Shown piece after piece: positions 45,636 through 55,360 of a stretch of 64,000 nucleotides of DNA (its first letter is position 1; every line of letters begins with the position of its first letter). The stretch is from Alicyclobacillus tolerans. Its GTDB lineage: Bacteria; Bacillota; Bacilli; Alicyclobacillales; Alicyclobacillaceae. The stretch is from assembly GCF_900142255.1 (NCBI RefSeq), contig NZ_FRAF01000008.1, positions 59,531-123,530 of the forward strand, read 5' to 3'. A program made the translations under genes and the position numbers. The notes under the pieces are model-generated. The model saw nothing but the letters and a program-made list of their open reading frames with translations, made no database searches and was not told the origin of the DNA.

Positions 45636-46784
45636 ATGAATTCAGGACAAAAAGTTCTTATTCCATACGTTCTATTTGCATTTGTACTTGGCTTTGCCTG
45701 GTTTATGCTGGCCCCACTTGTACCCGGTCTTGCCAGCGAACTCCATGTTTCCATTTCCGCAGTTTTACTTTTTATTTCCATGTATGGATACGCTATGGTG
45801 GTTGGCTCCATTCCGGCGGGTGTATGGACAGCCAAAAGTGGGCCTGCTCCTGTTTTGACTTTAGCCATTCTTCTTTCTAGTCTAGGACTCTTATTGCGCG
45901 CTTTTGCTCATAACTACACACTTTTTTTAATGGCTCAAATCGTTGCAGCACTTGCTTACCCTTTTCTCATCGCTCCGATTGGATCCATATTGCGCTTAAG
46001 CGGGGTCCGACGCCTCAAAGCAGGAACTGGTCTAACCATTGGCGCTCTCTTTCTTGGCATGGGTATCAGCGCATTATTATCGTCCAACCTAGGACTCTCT
46101 ACTGCTCTATGGCTTGGATTTGCACTAAATGCGTTGATAGGTATCTGGCTGTTCTTTGCCGTCCGATCCGTTCCTCGTCCCGAGACTGGAGCATCTTCCA
46201 TTCGAGTACGCCTGACCTATTCAAATTGGTGGATTATTGGCTTTGTTGTTTCGTCTACCAGTGTCATGATTGGAGGTATTACCTCCGCAGCGCTTGCTCA
46301 TTTACATGTAGCCCATGCGGAAATACTGGGGGGACTGCTCTCAGGCTTAACCTTTATTGGCTCGGCAGTAGGTGCGGCACTTTTTGGAGTACTTGGAGAA
46401 ACCACATCTCGTCTCAAACCACTGATGGTGACACTGGCTGTATTCACTTGGCTGAGCATACTATGGATAACTCTTGTTTTGACAGGCTATGTTCAAAACA
46501 ACAGCGGACTTCTTTCAGTCGTTTTCTTTTTGGCCGGCGCCTTTGGAAACGGATGGTATACACTTACACTTGAAGAAGCTGCAAAACGAGCGGAAAACGC
46601 AGGAAGCGCTGGTTTGAACACAGCTGGATACAGCTTGGCTTCTAATATCGGTGTCGCTATTGTTCCCGTTATCTTAGGGCCAATGGTCATCAGCCAACCT
46701 ACAAGTTGGGTAAGTATTACGCTCATTCTTGGCTTACTGGCTATTCTTTTCACTTTCATCACCCGCACAACTCGTACTCATTGA
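45636..46784 (+). CDS. MFS transporter
   Basis: 382 residues, twelve predicted helices. The second loop reads AGVWTAKSGPAP rather than the classical GxLaDrxGrr, so it is a divergent MFS. AAGGCGG lies upstream. Same operon as the S33 hydrolase. A terminator follows at 46821. Confidence 0.82.
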   Translation: MNSGQKVLIPYVLFAFVLGFAWFMLAPLVPGLASELHVSISAVLLFISMYGYAMVVGSIPAGVWTAKSGPAPVLTLAILLSSLGLLLRAFAHNYTLFLMAQIVAALAYPFLIAPIGSILRLSGVRRLKAGTGLTIGALFLGMGISALLSSNLGLSTALWLGFALNALIGIWLFFAVRSVPRPETGASSIRVRLTYSNWWIIGFVVSSTSVMIGGITSAALAHLHVAHAEILGGLLSGLTFIGSAVGAALFGVLGETTSRLKPLMVTLAVFTWLSILWITLVLTGYVQNNSGLLSVVFFLAGAFGNGWYTLTLEEAAKRAENAGSAGLNTAGYSLASNIGVAIVPVILGPMVISQPTSWVSITLILGLLAILFTFITRTTRTH

Positions 46785-46820
46785 AAATAACATACGTTAC
46801 TTTATGATTGAAAGAAAACT

Positions 46821-46864
46821 TGCCCATTCCAAACAACAAAATTGGGATGGGCATTTTGTCTTTT
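46821..46864 (+). terminator. Terminator after the hydrolase-MFS operon
   Basis: TGCCCATTCCAA pairs with TTGGGATGGGCA (one wobble), followed by TTTTGTCTTTT. A clear intrinsic terminator. Confidence 0.82.
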
Positions 46865-46889
46865 CAACATATATTTACAGGGATGACAG

Positions 46890-48008
46890 CTAGGCAGTTT
46901 TTTGGTTTTGGGTATCTACTTGAGGCTTTGGCTGTGAAATTTTCCACTGAAGTAAGGTACCCTTCCAAACTCCAGAAGCTGTACGGACAAAAACGATAAC
47001 AAAACATCCCCACAGAATAGCAAGTTGAATAAGGCCTGCGAAAGTAAAAAACGAATCGTGAACTAGGTGACCTAATGCGTACGTGCCACTTGTAAAACTA
47101 CCAATTGGGAATACATAACTCCACCAGCCCAAATGAAACGGCAATCCATCGCCACGATGACTCATATGGAAGATAGAATGCATGGCAGAAATGATGATCC
47201 ACCATACTCCAACTCCCCACATAGCCATCGAAAATATCAGACCTATGCCATGAAGAATATTGGTGTAGGGAGCGAAAATAGCTTGGGTTTTAAGAGGTAA
47301 AGTACTAAGAGTCCCCATCGACATGCCAATAGGTCCAATCTCCACCCATAAACTAGGTGCTGCTATTCCACTTAAGCGTTGATGATACACCAATCTTGCA
47401 TAGACGAGAGCACTGACCATCATAAACAAAAAGAATGTCATCCCAAACATCGCAATAATGATTGCGGTAATGGCAAATTGAGTGTTAATATCTCCCCAAT
47501 ATGGAATCAGGTTCGTACCCGTGGCAGCTGCTACGATGGGAGGTACAACAGGAATCAGCCAAGTTGCAAGTGTCTGGTGCTGTTCCACCGAATGCTCAAC
47601 AAACAGTAGATAAGGCACGACAATGACTGTAAAGATGGAGACTAAAGTTCCTGATACCCAAATGACTTTGCTTATCTCAATTGCTATAGAACTATGAATC
47701 AGATGAGTGCCTATGAGCAGATAATCATTGCCAACCACATTCATGCCCATTGCCAAAGCTCCGTAAAATAACGCTCGTTCTGGATGTCGAAAATCATTGA
47801 TTGCTTCATCTGTATGAAGTATCCAACGTACAATCCAAAATAGAAAAGCCAACAAAAAAACAACATTCAGCATCCCAAACAGAATCATACCTATCTGATG
47901 TTGATAAGGAATTGGAAATGGAGAAGTATACGTCAAACCTGCCACAATCCCTATTCCCATGACTGTAGTAAACCAATTAGGAGCAAACTGTCTAATCAGA
48001 CTCACCAT
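46890..48008 (-). CDS. TDT-family transporter (TehA/Mae1/SLAC1 type)
   Basis: 372 residues, ten membrane helices, with the family start FAPNWFTTVMGIGIVAG. Members export sulfite, tellurite or malate-type anions. ATG 48008 has GGAGGTGGAC upstream. It is divergent from a LysR regulator that probably controls it. Sulfite or dicarboxylate cannot be chosen from sequence. Confidence 0.88.
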   Translation of the reverse strand: MVSLIRQFAPNWFTTVMGIGIVAGLTYTSPFPIPYQHQIGMILFGMLNVVFLLAFLFWIVRWILHTDEAINDFRHPERALFYGALAMGMNVVGNDYLLIGTHLIHSSIAIEISKVIWVSGTLVSIFTVIVVPYLLFVEHSVEQHQTLATWLIPVVPPIVAAATGTNLIPYWGDINTQFAITAIIIAMFGMTFFLFMMVSALVYARLVYHQRLSGIAAPSLWVEIGPIGMSMGTLSTLPLKTQAIFAPYTNILHGIGLIFSMAMWGVGVWWIIISAMHSIFHMSHRGDGLPFHLGWWSYVFPIGSFTSGTYALGHLVHDSFFTFAGLIQLAILWGCFVIVFVRTASGVWKGTLLQWKISQPKPQVDTQNQKTA

Positions 48009-48130
48009 GTCCACCTCCAAGCTTCACTACGTCATATGATAATTCGTTACTTTCAATAAGTACAATTTTTTATTAGAATCGTTATGATAAGTAAATGATT
48101 ATATATACGGTATGTTCAGGAGGCTCGATC

Positions 48131-49036
48131 ATGGATCAACAATTGTTAGCTTTTATCACGGTAGCTGAAGAACAGAATTTCACACGAGCGGCAGATAAAC
48201 TTCATATCAGTCAACCTGCCATCAGCCAACATATTCAATCTCTTGAACAACGCCTAGATATCAAATTATTGGATCGAACCAATAAATTTATCCGCTTAAA
48301 TAAGGCAGGAGAAATAGCCTATCATCATGCCAAAGAAATCTTGAATTTATACAAACAAATGAATCATCTTATTCACGACATGAAGAATGAAGCCAGCGGT
48401 TCACTGAACATAGGGGCAAGTTTTACATTCGGGGAATACGTTTTGCCTTATCTTGTGGCCGAGTTTCGCGATCTCTATCCTAAAATTCATTCGACCATTC
48501 AAATTGCCAATACACATAAAATTGTTGAACATGTTTCCAAAGGAAACTTGGATATAGGTATTATTGAGGGTAGGCTCATTGATCATCGCTTTGTAGAAGT
48601 AGAAACTTTTGCAGAAGATACGGTAGTCATTGTAGCTGCGAACGATCACCCCATTCATCAATATAAAAACTCTGTATTAGATAAGCTCAGTAAAGAGACC
48701 TGGATTGTTCGCGAAAATGGTTCAGGAACAAGAGAAATTACAGACTTTGTCTTTCAAACTTACAGCATATCTCCTTCAACCTTAGTCGAATATGGCAGTA
48801 CTCAAGTTATTAAAGAATCCGTAGCGGCGGGTCTCGGACTTACGGTGCTCTCAAAGTGGGTTGTGCGCAGAGAACTTGAATGGAAATCATTACGTGAAAT
48901 ACACATATCTTCTTCGCCCATTCAAAGAAATTTCTTTATCATTACACAAAAATCTGATTTCCACACAAAATCAACGCTGGTTTTTAAAGAATTTTTATTG
49001 AATCAATCCGAGCGATTAAATGAATTTAGACTTTAA
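48131..49036 (+). CDS. LysR-family transcriptional regulator
   Basis: 301 residues from ATG 48131, with AGGAGG upstream. N-terminal HTH FTRAADKLHISQPAISQHI, then an effector domain with SFTFGEYVLPYLVAEF. LysR proteins normally activate a divergent gene, here the TDT transporter; the intergenic space holds several ATGATAA-type repeats that could be its sites. Confidence 0.9.
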   Translation: MDQQLLAFITVAEEQNFTRAADKLHISQPAISQHIQSLEQRLDIKLLDRTNKFIRLNKAGEIAYHHAKEILNLYKQMNHLIHDMKNEASGSLNIGASFTFGEYVLPYLVAEFRDLYPKIHSTIQIANTHKIVEHVSKGNLDIGIIEGRLIDHRFVEVETFAEDTVVIVAANDHPIHQYKNSVLDKLSKETWIVRENGSGTREITDFVFQTYSISPSTLVEYGSTQVIKESVAAGLGLTVLSKWVVRRELEWKSLREIHISSSPIQRNFFIITQKSDFHTKSTLVFKEFLLNQSERLNEFRL

Positions 49037-49046
49037 CTCCAACAAT

Positions 49047-49385
49047 CTATTCCTGTTCAAAATAGAGCGAGTAATGAAGTTGACAGCCAGGATTAAAAGA
49101 GGCTCCACAAGATGGACATTGGAAGTGGCTGTTTAAATATTCTTGAATGGTTAATTCTTGATGACAAACGCCGCAAAGAACAGCCTTTTCATGAAACTGA
49201 TGCGCATGCCATATTTGCGCAGCGTGATCGGCCAATTCTTCATGACAAGCATGGCAAGGAAAATAAGTTTGGCAACACGGGAATTTAATTGCAATGACGT
49301 CAGTTGGTCCTGAATAATGCACACAACGCGTCTGTTCATCTACCAATCTCCCTTTTACCACTATGTTGTGAGAAGAATATTGCAT
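49047..49385 (-). CDS. CHY zinc-finger protein
   Basis: 112 residues from ATG 49385 (AAAGGAGGG upstream). RCVHYSGPTDVIAIKFPCC, CHACHEELADH, WHAHQFHEKAVLCGVCHQEL and FQCPSCGASFNPGC give the Cys/His pattern of the CHY zinc finger, which binds several zinc ions and often meets partner proteins. Bacterial roles are unclear. Not part of the hydrogenase operon, which ends 180 bases further on the same strand. Confidence 0.87.
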   Translation of the reverse strand: MQYSSHNIVVKGRLVDEQTRCVHYSGPTDVIAIKFPCCQTYFPCHACHEELADHAAQIWHAHQFHEKAVLCGVCHQELTIQEYLNSHFQCPSCGASFNPGCQLHYSLYFEQE

Positions 49386-49564
49386 AAACCTGACCCTCCT
49401 TTGAACAAGGTTATCTATCCACTTCGAACATAGAACCAAAACACAGACGCCGACATAAAAGGTACTATCCAGTCAAAGGCTTACCATCTCACACGTGAGA
49501 TGTGTCTCATCATCAAGATTCCGATCCATACGCAGAATCATAGTGTAGTTTAAATCAACAAAAA

Positions 49565-49894
49565 TCACTCCTGATTGTCTATTTCTTGCAACATCTGTAT
49601 CGTGTTGGTTAAGTTGTTCTGGAAGATTTCTTTCGCGATGTCGAGTAATTGGAAAACAAGCGGATCGCGCACCGAATACATAACTTTTGTTCCTTCTTTT
49701 ACACCGATAACTATGTTTTTACTGCGCAAAACTGCCAATTGTTGTGAGACGACAGCGTTATCAACACCCATATGCTCCTGTAATTCATGTACATACTTAT
49801 CCCCATCTCGTAACAACTCTAAAATTCGAATACGAAATGGATTGGACAGTGCCTTAAAAAATTCTGCCTTAAACGTTTGAAGTTCTTGCAGCAT
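49565..49894 (-). CDS. ArsR-type winged-helix regulator, last gene of the hydrogenase-like operon
   Basis: 109 residues from ATG 49894 (AAAGGGG upstream), overlapping the small-subunit gene by 26 bases and so translated with it. KAEFFKALSNPFRIRILELL and AVVSQQLAVLRSKNIV are the ArsR winged helix. It lacks the CVC metal box of SmtB/ArsR sensors, so it probably senses something other than arsenic or zinc. From memory, it resembles the ArsR protein Rv0081 that accompanies a similar operon in M. tuberculosis. Confidence 0.85.
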   Translation of the reverse strand: MLQELQTFKAEFFKALSNPFRIRILELLRDGDKYVHELQEHMGVDNAVVSQQLAVLRSKNIVIGVKEGTKVMYSVRDPLVFQLLDIAKEIFQNNLTNTIQMLQEIDNQE

Positions 49895-50366
49895 ATGCAC
49901 CATTCCCCTTTCGTGAAGATTCCAATTCATGCGCCCGCTCGATAGCGTGCAATATTCCTTCTAAAATCGCTTGGGGACGTGGTGGACACCCTGGAACATA
50001 AACAGACACAGGTAATATTTTATCAACACCACCTAAATGTGCATACGTGTCTCCAAACATTCCTCCACCACATGCACATCCCCCAATAGCTACCAGCATT
50101 TTGGGATGTGCCGTAGCCTCATATGTTTTTCGCAACGCTGCTTCTAAATTTCGAGTCACACCGCCAGTAACAAGAAGCATATCCGCATGGCGAGGGGAAG
50201 CGACAAAATCAATGCCAAATCGCTGAATATCATACACCGGATTCATCAATGCTGTTATCTCAAAATCACAACCATTACATGACCCGGAGTCAACATGTCG
50301 AATGTGTAGAGAACGAGCAAAACATTGTTTAATTCTTGAGGATAACTTCTCTTCGATCTCGGTCAC
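49869..50366 (-). CDS. hyfI: Hydrogenase small subunit, NuoB/HyfI type
   Basis: 165 residues from GTG 50366. SGSCNGCDFE, GGCACGGG and PGCPPRPQ supply the four Cys of the proximal [4Fe-4S] cluster facing the catalytic subunit. It is short like complex I subunit B and like Rv0082, whereas E. coli HyfI is about 250 residues. It overlaps the ferredoxin gene by 38 bases upstream and the ArsR gene downstream. Cytoplasmic arm. Confidence 0.9.
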   Translation of the reverse strand: MTEIEEKLSSRIKQCFARSLHIRHVDSGSCNGCDFEITALMNPVYDIQRFGIDFVASPRHADMLLVTGGVTRNLEAALRKTYEATAHPKMLVAIGGCACGGGMFGDTYAHLGGVDKILPVSVYVPGCPPRPQAILEGILHAIERAHELESSRKGNGAYAARTSNV

Positions 50367-50733
50367 TTACGATTTCCCCTTTCGGTTCTGATTCATCTCT
50401 GTTAATTGTATAATGGACGACGAGTTCATCTCGTAGTTGAACACTTGGCATAGGTTCATTCGCGTACGAAAATGCATTGGTTGGGCAAACCTCTGTACAT
50501 ACACGACAAGAAATACACGAGCTATAGGTTATAGAGAAATCAAACTCGTTTTGAACACGACGTAAAGACAATGCTTCACTTGGACATTCCAGAACGCAAT
50601 CACCACAAGCCGTACACTTTGTGTCATCCAATAATAATTTTCCTCTTCCGTTCACGTGCAAAAGTTCATCTTTTGGTATGGTTCCAATCCCATGTTTCCA
50701 TAGCCGCTTTAAGACTGCAATCAACCGTATCAT
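50329..50733 (-). CDS. hyfH: Two-[4Fe-4S] ferredoxin-like subunit, HyfH/NuoI type
   Basis: 134 residues. CTACGDCVLECP and CISCRVCTEVCP bind two clusters that carry electrons to or from the small subunit. It is shorter than E. coli HyfH (about 180). The ATG abuts AGGAG; TTG 50724 may be the true start. Gene order large subunit-H-I matches Hyf/Hyc operons. Confidence 0.88.
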   Translation of the reverse strand: MIRLIAVLKRLWKHGIGTIPKDELLHVNGRGKLLLDDTKCTACGDCVLECPSEALSLRRVQNEFDFSITYSSCISCRVCTEVCPTNAFSYANEPMPSVQLRDELVVHYTINRDESEPKGEIVSDRDRREVILKN

Positions 50734-50763
50734 CTCCTATACAATCTTAAGAGCAAATGGCAA

Positions 50764-52275
50764 CTACCGATCACAACATGCATAACACAGCTCAAAGCTC
50801 TTATTGATGAGCGGAAAATCCGGAATGATGTTTCCAGGTACACAAATGGGTACAGCAGGCCAATTGGCGTACGGTGCAGAACGGACTCTGTAGCGATAAA
50901 TGGTGTTATTCTCGCCTACCATGACAAAATGCACATTCTCTCCACGTGGCGATTCTGTCATACCAATGCCGAAGGAGTATGGTATTAAGTCTCCAATAGG
51001 AACACGAATATCCCCTTTAGGCGTACGGTTTATCACTTGCTCAATGATTTGAAAGGACTGTCTGGCTTCAAGAAATCTTTGCTTGAACCGGGCCATGACA
51101 TCACCTTCCATGAATGTAGGCACCTCAAAGACAAGTTGATCATAAGCTGCATATGGCAGATCACGGCGAACATCGATGTCGTAATTAGATGCACGAGCTG
51201 TTGGTCCAACCGTGGAAAGTTCCCTAGCAATTCGTTCAGATAAAATACCTGTATTCGAAAAACGATTGACCACTATGTCGTGAGACAATATCTGCTCCAC
51301 TATTTCATTGAATTCTTTCTTAACACGTTCTAATGTGGTTTCAATATATCTCAGCTTCTCTTCTGTGATATCTTCTGTAACGCCGCCTAACGCAATAGAA
51401 CCTCTCAAAAAACGATGTCCAACGATAAAGTCATTCAACTGCATCAGTTGTTCTTTTAAATGAGCACCGTGATTAACTGCGTATGCGTATCCAATTCCCG
51501 CACACATGTTGCCAATGTCTCCAACGTGATTGTATAAGCGTTCCAATTCAGCAAACAGAACACGCAAGAAAATGGCTCTTTCAGGAACCCTCGTTTCTGA
51601 AATTTGTTCAATTGCCTGAACGTAGGACAATGCGTGAGAAACACTGCACACACCGCAAATGCGTTCAGCGAGATACAATCCCTTGACAACAGACATTCCC
51701 TCACTACGCTTTTCAATTCCACGATGGGTGTAGAACAGCTTCGCTTCTAGATGAAGCACCGAATCTCCCATGACTTGAAATCTGAAATGCCCTGGCTCAA
51801 TTACCCCTGCATGAATCGGCCCAACAGGAACTTCGAACACACCTTCGCCTTCTACCTTTGGATAAGACCACGAACTGAAGGAATCCCGTTCTTGCTTTTC
51901 TCTTAAGGCATAGTCCTTTCGTAATGGATATACACCTTCCGGCCAATCATCATGTAAAACCAAAGGACGTAAATCGGGATGTCCTTCAGGAAAAATCCCG
52001 AAAAGATCATGAGCTTCTCTTTCCGCCCATGATGCAGCCGGAATCATAGAAGATAACGTAGGATAAGAACAGTTACTTTCCGTTAACACGCTTTCCACCA
52101 CATTGAGCATGGATTTCCCGTCATGTGCAAAGATATAACGTACAACAAATCGATCGATCTCCCTACCACACTCATCAGAGGCAACCATCGTGATAAAACG
52201 GCCATGATTTGCGATAACTGTACGACATGCATGAATCAGCTCATGTGGAGCCACGATTATCCTAGATATTTTCAT
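50764..52275 (-). CDS. hyfG: Hydrogenase large subunit, HyfG/HycE type, ending at the second CxxC
   Basis: 503 residues from ATG 52275, overlapping hyfF as ATGA. The first 130 residues are the NuoC-like domain (WAEREAHDLFGIF), the rest the NuoD-like catalytic domain. Motif L1 is RICGVCSVSH (Cys207, Cys210). The second pair, ELCYACCDR, is the very C-terminus (Cys497, Cys500). All four nickel ligands are thus present, unlike complex I. The usual DPC is ELC, and there is no C-terminal peptide for a maturation protease to remove. A [NiFe] group 4 enzyme making or using H2 is the best reading, but a related non-hydrogenase complex cannot be excluded. Confidence 0.85.
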   Translation of the reverse strand: MKISRIIVAPHELIHACRTVIANHGRFITMVASDECGREIDRFVVRYIFAHDGKSMLNVVESVLTESNCSYPTLSSMIPAASWAEREAHDLFGIFPEGHPDLRPLVLHDDWPEGVYPLRKDYALREKQERDSFSSWSYPKVEGEGVFEVPVGPIHAGVIEPGHFRFQVMGDSVLHLEAKLFYTHRGIEKRSEGMSVVKGLYLAERICGVCSVSHALSYVQAIEQISETRVPERAIFLRVLFAELERLYNHVGDIGNMCAGIGYAYAVNHGAHLKEQLMQLNDFIVGHRFLRGSIALGGVTEDITEEKLRYIETTLERVKKEFNEIVEQILSHDIVVNRFSNTGILSERIARELSTVGPTARASNYDIDVRRDLPYAAYDQLVFEVPTFMEGDVMARFKQRFLEARQSFQIIEQVINRTPKGDIRVPIGDLIPYSFGIGMTESPRGENVHFVMVGENNTIYRYRVRSAPYANWPAVPICVPGNIIPDFPLINKSFELCYACCDR

Positions 52276-53750
52276 GCGCGAACTCCTCCTACAAGAATTA
52301 ACGATGCTTGGTGAATCAGTTGTGTAAATGAAGTGGGCATGTATAGGCCAAATAAAACGACAAAAAACAAAGGTAAAACGAGTGGAATGGTATTCCATCG
52401 ACTGACCTCACCCGTTGACATCCGCTCTCGAACGTTTTCTCCAAAAATCATCTTAATCATATGGAACATCATGGCTGCAAAAATGAAAGCAATAAAAAGA
52501 ATGAGAACACTTGTTATCCATGCATGCCCCTCTCTAAATCCCGCAACGAAGATAGAAAATTCACTGGTAAATATATTGAATGGAGGTACACCCGTAATTG
52601 CCAGCGTGCCTATTAAAAAAACAAACCCTGTAAAAGGCATGCTTTGAAGTACTCCAAAAATTCGAGGCATTTGCTTAGACTTATATTTCTGATTGACATT
52701 ACCCGCAGTCAAAAAAAGCATCGATTTCCCCATTGAATGATTGAACATTTGTAGCAGTGCAGCAGAGTACCCTAATGGACCACCCATACCTAGCGCAACC
52801 GCAATAATCCCCATGTGCTCAATCGTGGAAAATGCCAGCATTCGCTTGAAATCTTTCTGCACAAGAATGAACGGAAAAGCAATCCCGACAGAGAATAAAC
52901 CAAATCCAATGAAAAGATGTTGAATCAATTGCCCATGGATAGTATTCTCAGCAACAATACCAAACCGAATTAATCCTAACATGGCGCAATTGAGTAAAAC
53001 GCCTGATAACAGAGCACTGACAGGGGAAGGGGCTTGGCTATGGGCATCAGGAAGCCAAAAATGCATTGGTGCCAATCCAACTTTCGTTCCGAAGCCAACC
53101 ATGATAAAAACAAATGACAGGGCAACGAGATCGGGCTGTAACACAAAATGAGAATTAGACAAAACTGTCCAATTCAAGACTTGATTACTTGCTCCAAGTT
53201 TAGCAATGGACGACGCATAGAGAATAATGACTCCCAATAGCGCAAAAGCGATGCCCGCACTACAAATCATCAGATACTTCCATGTTGCCTCTAGCGCTTC
53301 TCCTTTTTGATAAATGGCCACTAAAAACGCCGAAACTATTGTGGTTGCTTCTATACTGACCCAGAGAAGCCCCATATTATTGACAACGGCTACAAATACC
53401 ATTGTTGCAATAAAGAAGTGATACAACATGTAATACTGCCTGGTCTGTCTAACATTCAAAAGACCTTCCTTTTGTTCATGCCTTATGTAGCCGATAGAAT
53501 GTATGGAAGTGGTTAAATTCACAATCGAAATGATGGCTAAAATAACGGCACTGAGCGCATCAATGTGAAAAAATTGATTTGAGTTCGTGATGGGTCCTTG
53601 AATGATTACTGTGCCCACTAATAGGAGCCCTATAAATGATGTAGCAATACTGCCAATCAAATGAATCGTTTCACGCAACCAAGCTCGACGGATGAAGATG
53701 GAGAGAACCCCTGTTACTGTAGGTACGACCAAAGATAAAATGGTTACCAT
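52272..53750 (-). CDS. hyfF: Proton-pumping antiporter-like subunit, HyfF type
   Basis: 492 residues, about fourteen helices, NuoN/NuoL/MrpD family: VGFGTKVGLAPMHFWLPDAHSQAPSPVSALLSG holds the conserved lysine and proline region of ion-pumping subunits. ATG 53750 follows the hyfE stop by four bases. It would translocate H+ or Na+ coupled to the redox reaction. Confidence 0.9.
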   Translation of the reverse strand: MVTILSLVVPTVTGVLSIFIRRAWLRETIHLIGSIATSFIGLLLVGTVIIQGPITNSNQFFHIDALSAVILAIISIVNLTTSIHSIGYIRHEQKEGLLNVRQTRQYYMLYHFFIATMVFVAVVNNMGLLWVSIEATTIVSAFLVAIYQKGEALEATWKYLMICSAGIAFALLGVIILYASSIAKLGASNQVLNWTVLSNSHFVLQPDLVALSFVFIMVGFGTKVGLAPMHFWLPDAHSQAPSPVSALLSGVLLNCAMLGLIRFGIVAENTIHGQLIQHLFIGFGLFSVGIAFPFILVQKDFKRMLAFSTIEHMGIIAVALGMGGPLGYSAALLQMFNHSMGKSMLFLTAGNVNQKYKSKQMPRIFGVLQSMPFTGFVFLIGTLAITGVPPFNIFTSEFSIFVAGFREGHAWITSVLILFIAFIFAAMMFHMIKMIFGENVRERMSTGEVSRWNTIPLVLPLFFVVLFGLYMPTSFTQLIHQASLILVGGVRA

Positions 53751-53754
53751 TTCC

Positions 53755-54393
53755 TCACCCCCGAAGTCTGCGCAAATTTTCTGTGTGTGTACTTTGGAAC
53801 GTTTTATCGATCCGGTAAGTCAGCATGCTTATGAGAATCACAGCAACGAACACATCCAGGAAGACTCCAATATCTACGAGAAACGGCATCCCGTATGTGG
53901 TGACAAGCGCGACTAGAAACAAACCGTTCTCCATTACAACCAGTCCTATTCCCTGCATAATGGCTTTTTGATGCGTCATCATTATCAATAGACCCATAAG
54001 TAACATCGCAATTGAAATGGGTAAATACTGTTGACCTAAGCTGATGGAAGACAGATGCAATTTCCCTGTCACGATGTAACTGATGGCCAATATTAGTCCC
54101 CCGCAAAGTATGGAAAGTTCACGCCCGATTAGCTTTTCAGTTTCCCGCTTCATTCCGATTTTTTTAAGGGTATACCAGAGAATCCATGGGATACCGATGG
54201 ACTTCATAAGGATGGTTAATCCCCCCATAATATATAAATCTGGAGTATCTGTTCGCACTGCGATAAGTATGGCCATAAGACCAAGAATTAGGGATTGAAC
54301 TGACAAAATCTTGATGGCGGTTCCGATTGGTTTTATCCAGAGCAACGCTAGGGTACTCATTATTAACACAATCGTAAATACTTGTAAAAGCAT
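53755..54393 (-). CDS. hyfE: Membrane subunit, HyfE type
   Basis: 212 residues with six or so hydrophobic helices, matching HyfE in size (E. coli about 216) and position. It resembles NuoK/MrpC in its C-terminal half (NGLFLVALVTTYGMPF). AAGGAG lies before ATG 54393 and TTG 54396. It is followed directly by hyfF. Confidence 0.85.
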   Translation of the reverse strand: MLLQVFTIVLIMSTLALLWIKPIGTAIKILSVQSLILGLMAILIAVRTDTPDLYIMGGLTILMKSIGIPWILWYTLKKIGMKRETEKLIGRELSILCGGLILAISYIVTGKLHLSSISLGQQYLPISIAMLLMGLLIMMTHQKAIMQGIGLVVMENGLFLVALVTTYGMPFLVDIGVFLDVFVAVILISMLTYRIDKTFQSTHTENLRRLRG

Positions 54394-54408
54394 CAATATA
54401 CATTCTCC

Positions 54409-55347
54409 TTAGAGTAAAAAATTAGTTAAAATTGAAATTATAGATAGGGCAAATGCTGCTGATAACAGTCTTGGAATACGAAAGAATCGTATTTTTGCGT
54501 ATGACATCTCTACAAACGCAATAACAATTGCAATAACAGTGAGCTTCAAGAAAACCATGATGAAACTTGCTATAAGCATGGATCCATGGACTACCAACGA
54601 AATCCCCCAAGGAAAACAAAAATCTAACAACAAAGTAAACATGATTGCTTGCTTTATCCATGCACTCCACATCATCAACCCCAAACGTTTCCCAGAATAT
54701 TCGAGAATCATTCCTTCGTGAATCATGGTTAATTCCAAATGTGTATCTGGGTTATCGATTGGAATTCTACCGGTTTCTGTAATCACTAAAATCAAAAACG
54801 CCAAAAAGGCCAAATAAAATGTCGGTGATAAAAGTGGTGAATGACCTGTGACTGCTCGGCTAGTTATCAACGTAAGATTAGTGGTTTTCATTGGCAAGGC
54901 GATAGCAAGTAACGTTATAAAAAGAACGGGTTCTGCCAATGCAGATACAAACATATCTCGGCTCGAGCCCATGGCTCCAAATGAACTTCCAGTATCAATT
55001 CCCGCAAGTGCTGTAAAAAATCGAGACAAGCCAAACAAATAGACCACAAGCATTAACTGTCCCGTAAAAGATAAAAGTGTATGAGTAATAAACACCGGGA
55101 TCATCGCCACAACAGCAATCATCGTTACAAACACAACATAAGGTGTGATTAAAAATAACCAGGATGCATGGATAGATAAGACTTCGTCTTTGTTCAGGTA
55201 CTTGTGTAAATCATAATAAGGTTGCCAAACCGACGGCCCCTGACGTCCCTGAAGGATAGCTTTTGTCCTTTTGACAATCCCCTGAATAAGCGGTGAAACC
55301 CCTATAATAAAAATGACTTGTAAGATTTCTAGAAGCACATGTATCAT
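54409..55347 (-). CDS. hyfC: Membrane subunit, HyfC/NuoH type
   Basis: 312 residues, eight or so helices. KRTKAILQGRQGPSVWQPYYDLHKYL and ETGRIPIDNPDTHLELTMIHEGMILEYSGK are the NuoH-type quinone/ion-channel anchor motifs. ATG 55347 has GAGGTGA upstream; GTG 55359 is less likely. It anchors the soluble arm to the membrane. Confidence 0.92.
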   Translation of the reverse strand: MIHVLLEILQVIFIIGVSPLIQGIVKRTKAILQGRQGPSVWQPYYDLHKYLNKDEVLSIHASWLFLITPYVVFVTMIAVVAMIPVFITHTLLSFTGQLMLVVYLFGLSRFFTALAGIDTGSSFGAMGSSRDMFVSALAEPVLFITLLAIALPMKTTNLTLITSRAVTGHSPLLSPTFYLAFLAFLILVITETGRIPIDNPDTHLELTMIHEGMILEYSGKRLGLMMWSAWIKQAIMFTLLLDFCFPWGISLVVHGSMLIASFIMVFLKLTVIAIVIAFVEMSYAKIRFFRIPRLLSAAFALSIISILTNFLL

Positions 55348-55360
55348 GCCTAGTTTCACC

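Noticed and set aside
46890..49036. TDT transporter and LysR as a definite sulfite-export system
   Set aside because: The family also moves malate and other anions, and no sulfur genes are adjacent, so the substrate is left open.
50764..52275. Large subunit as plain complex I NuoCD
   Set aside because: Complex I has lost the nickel cysteines; here all four are kept, and no NuoE/F/G or quinone-typical set is present.
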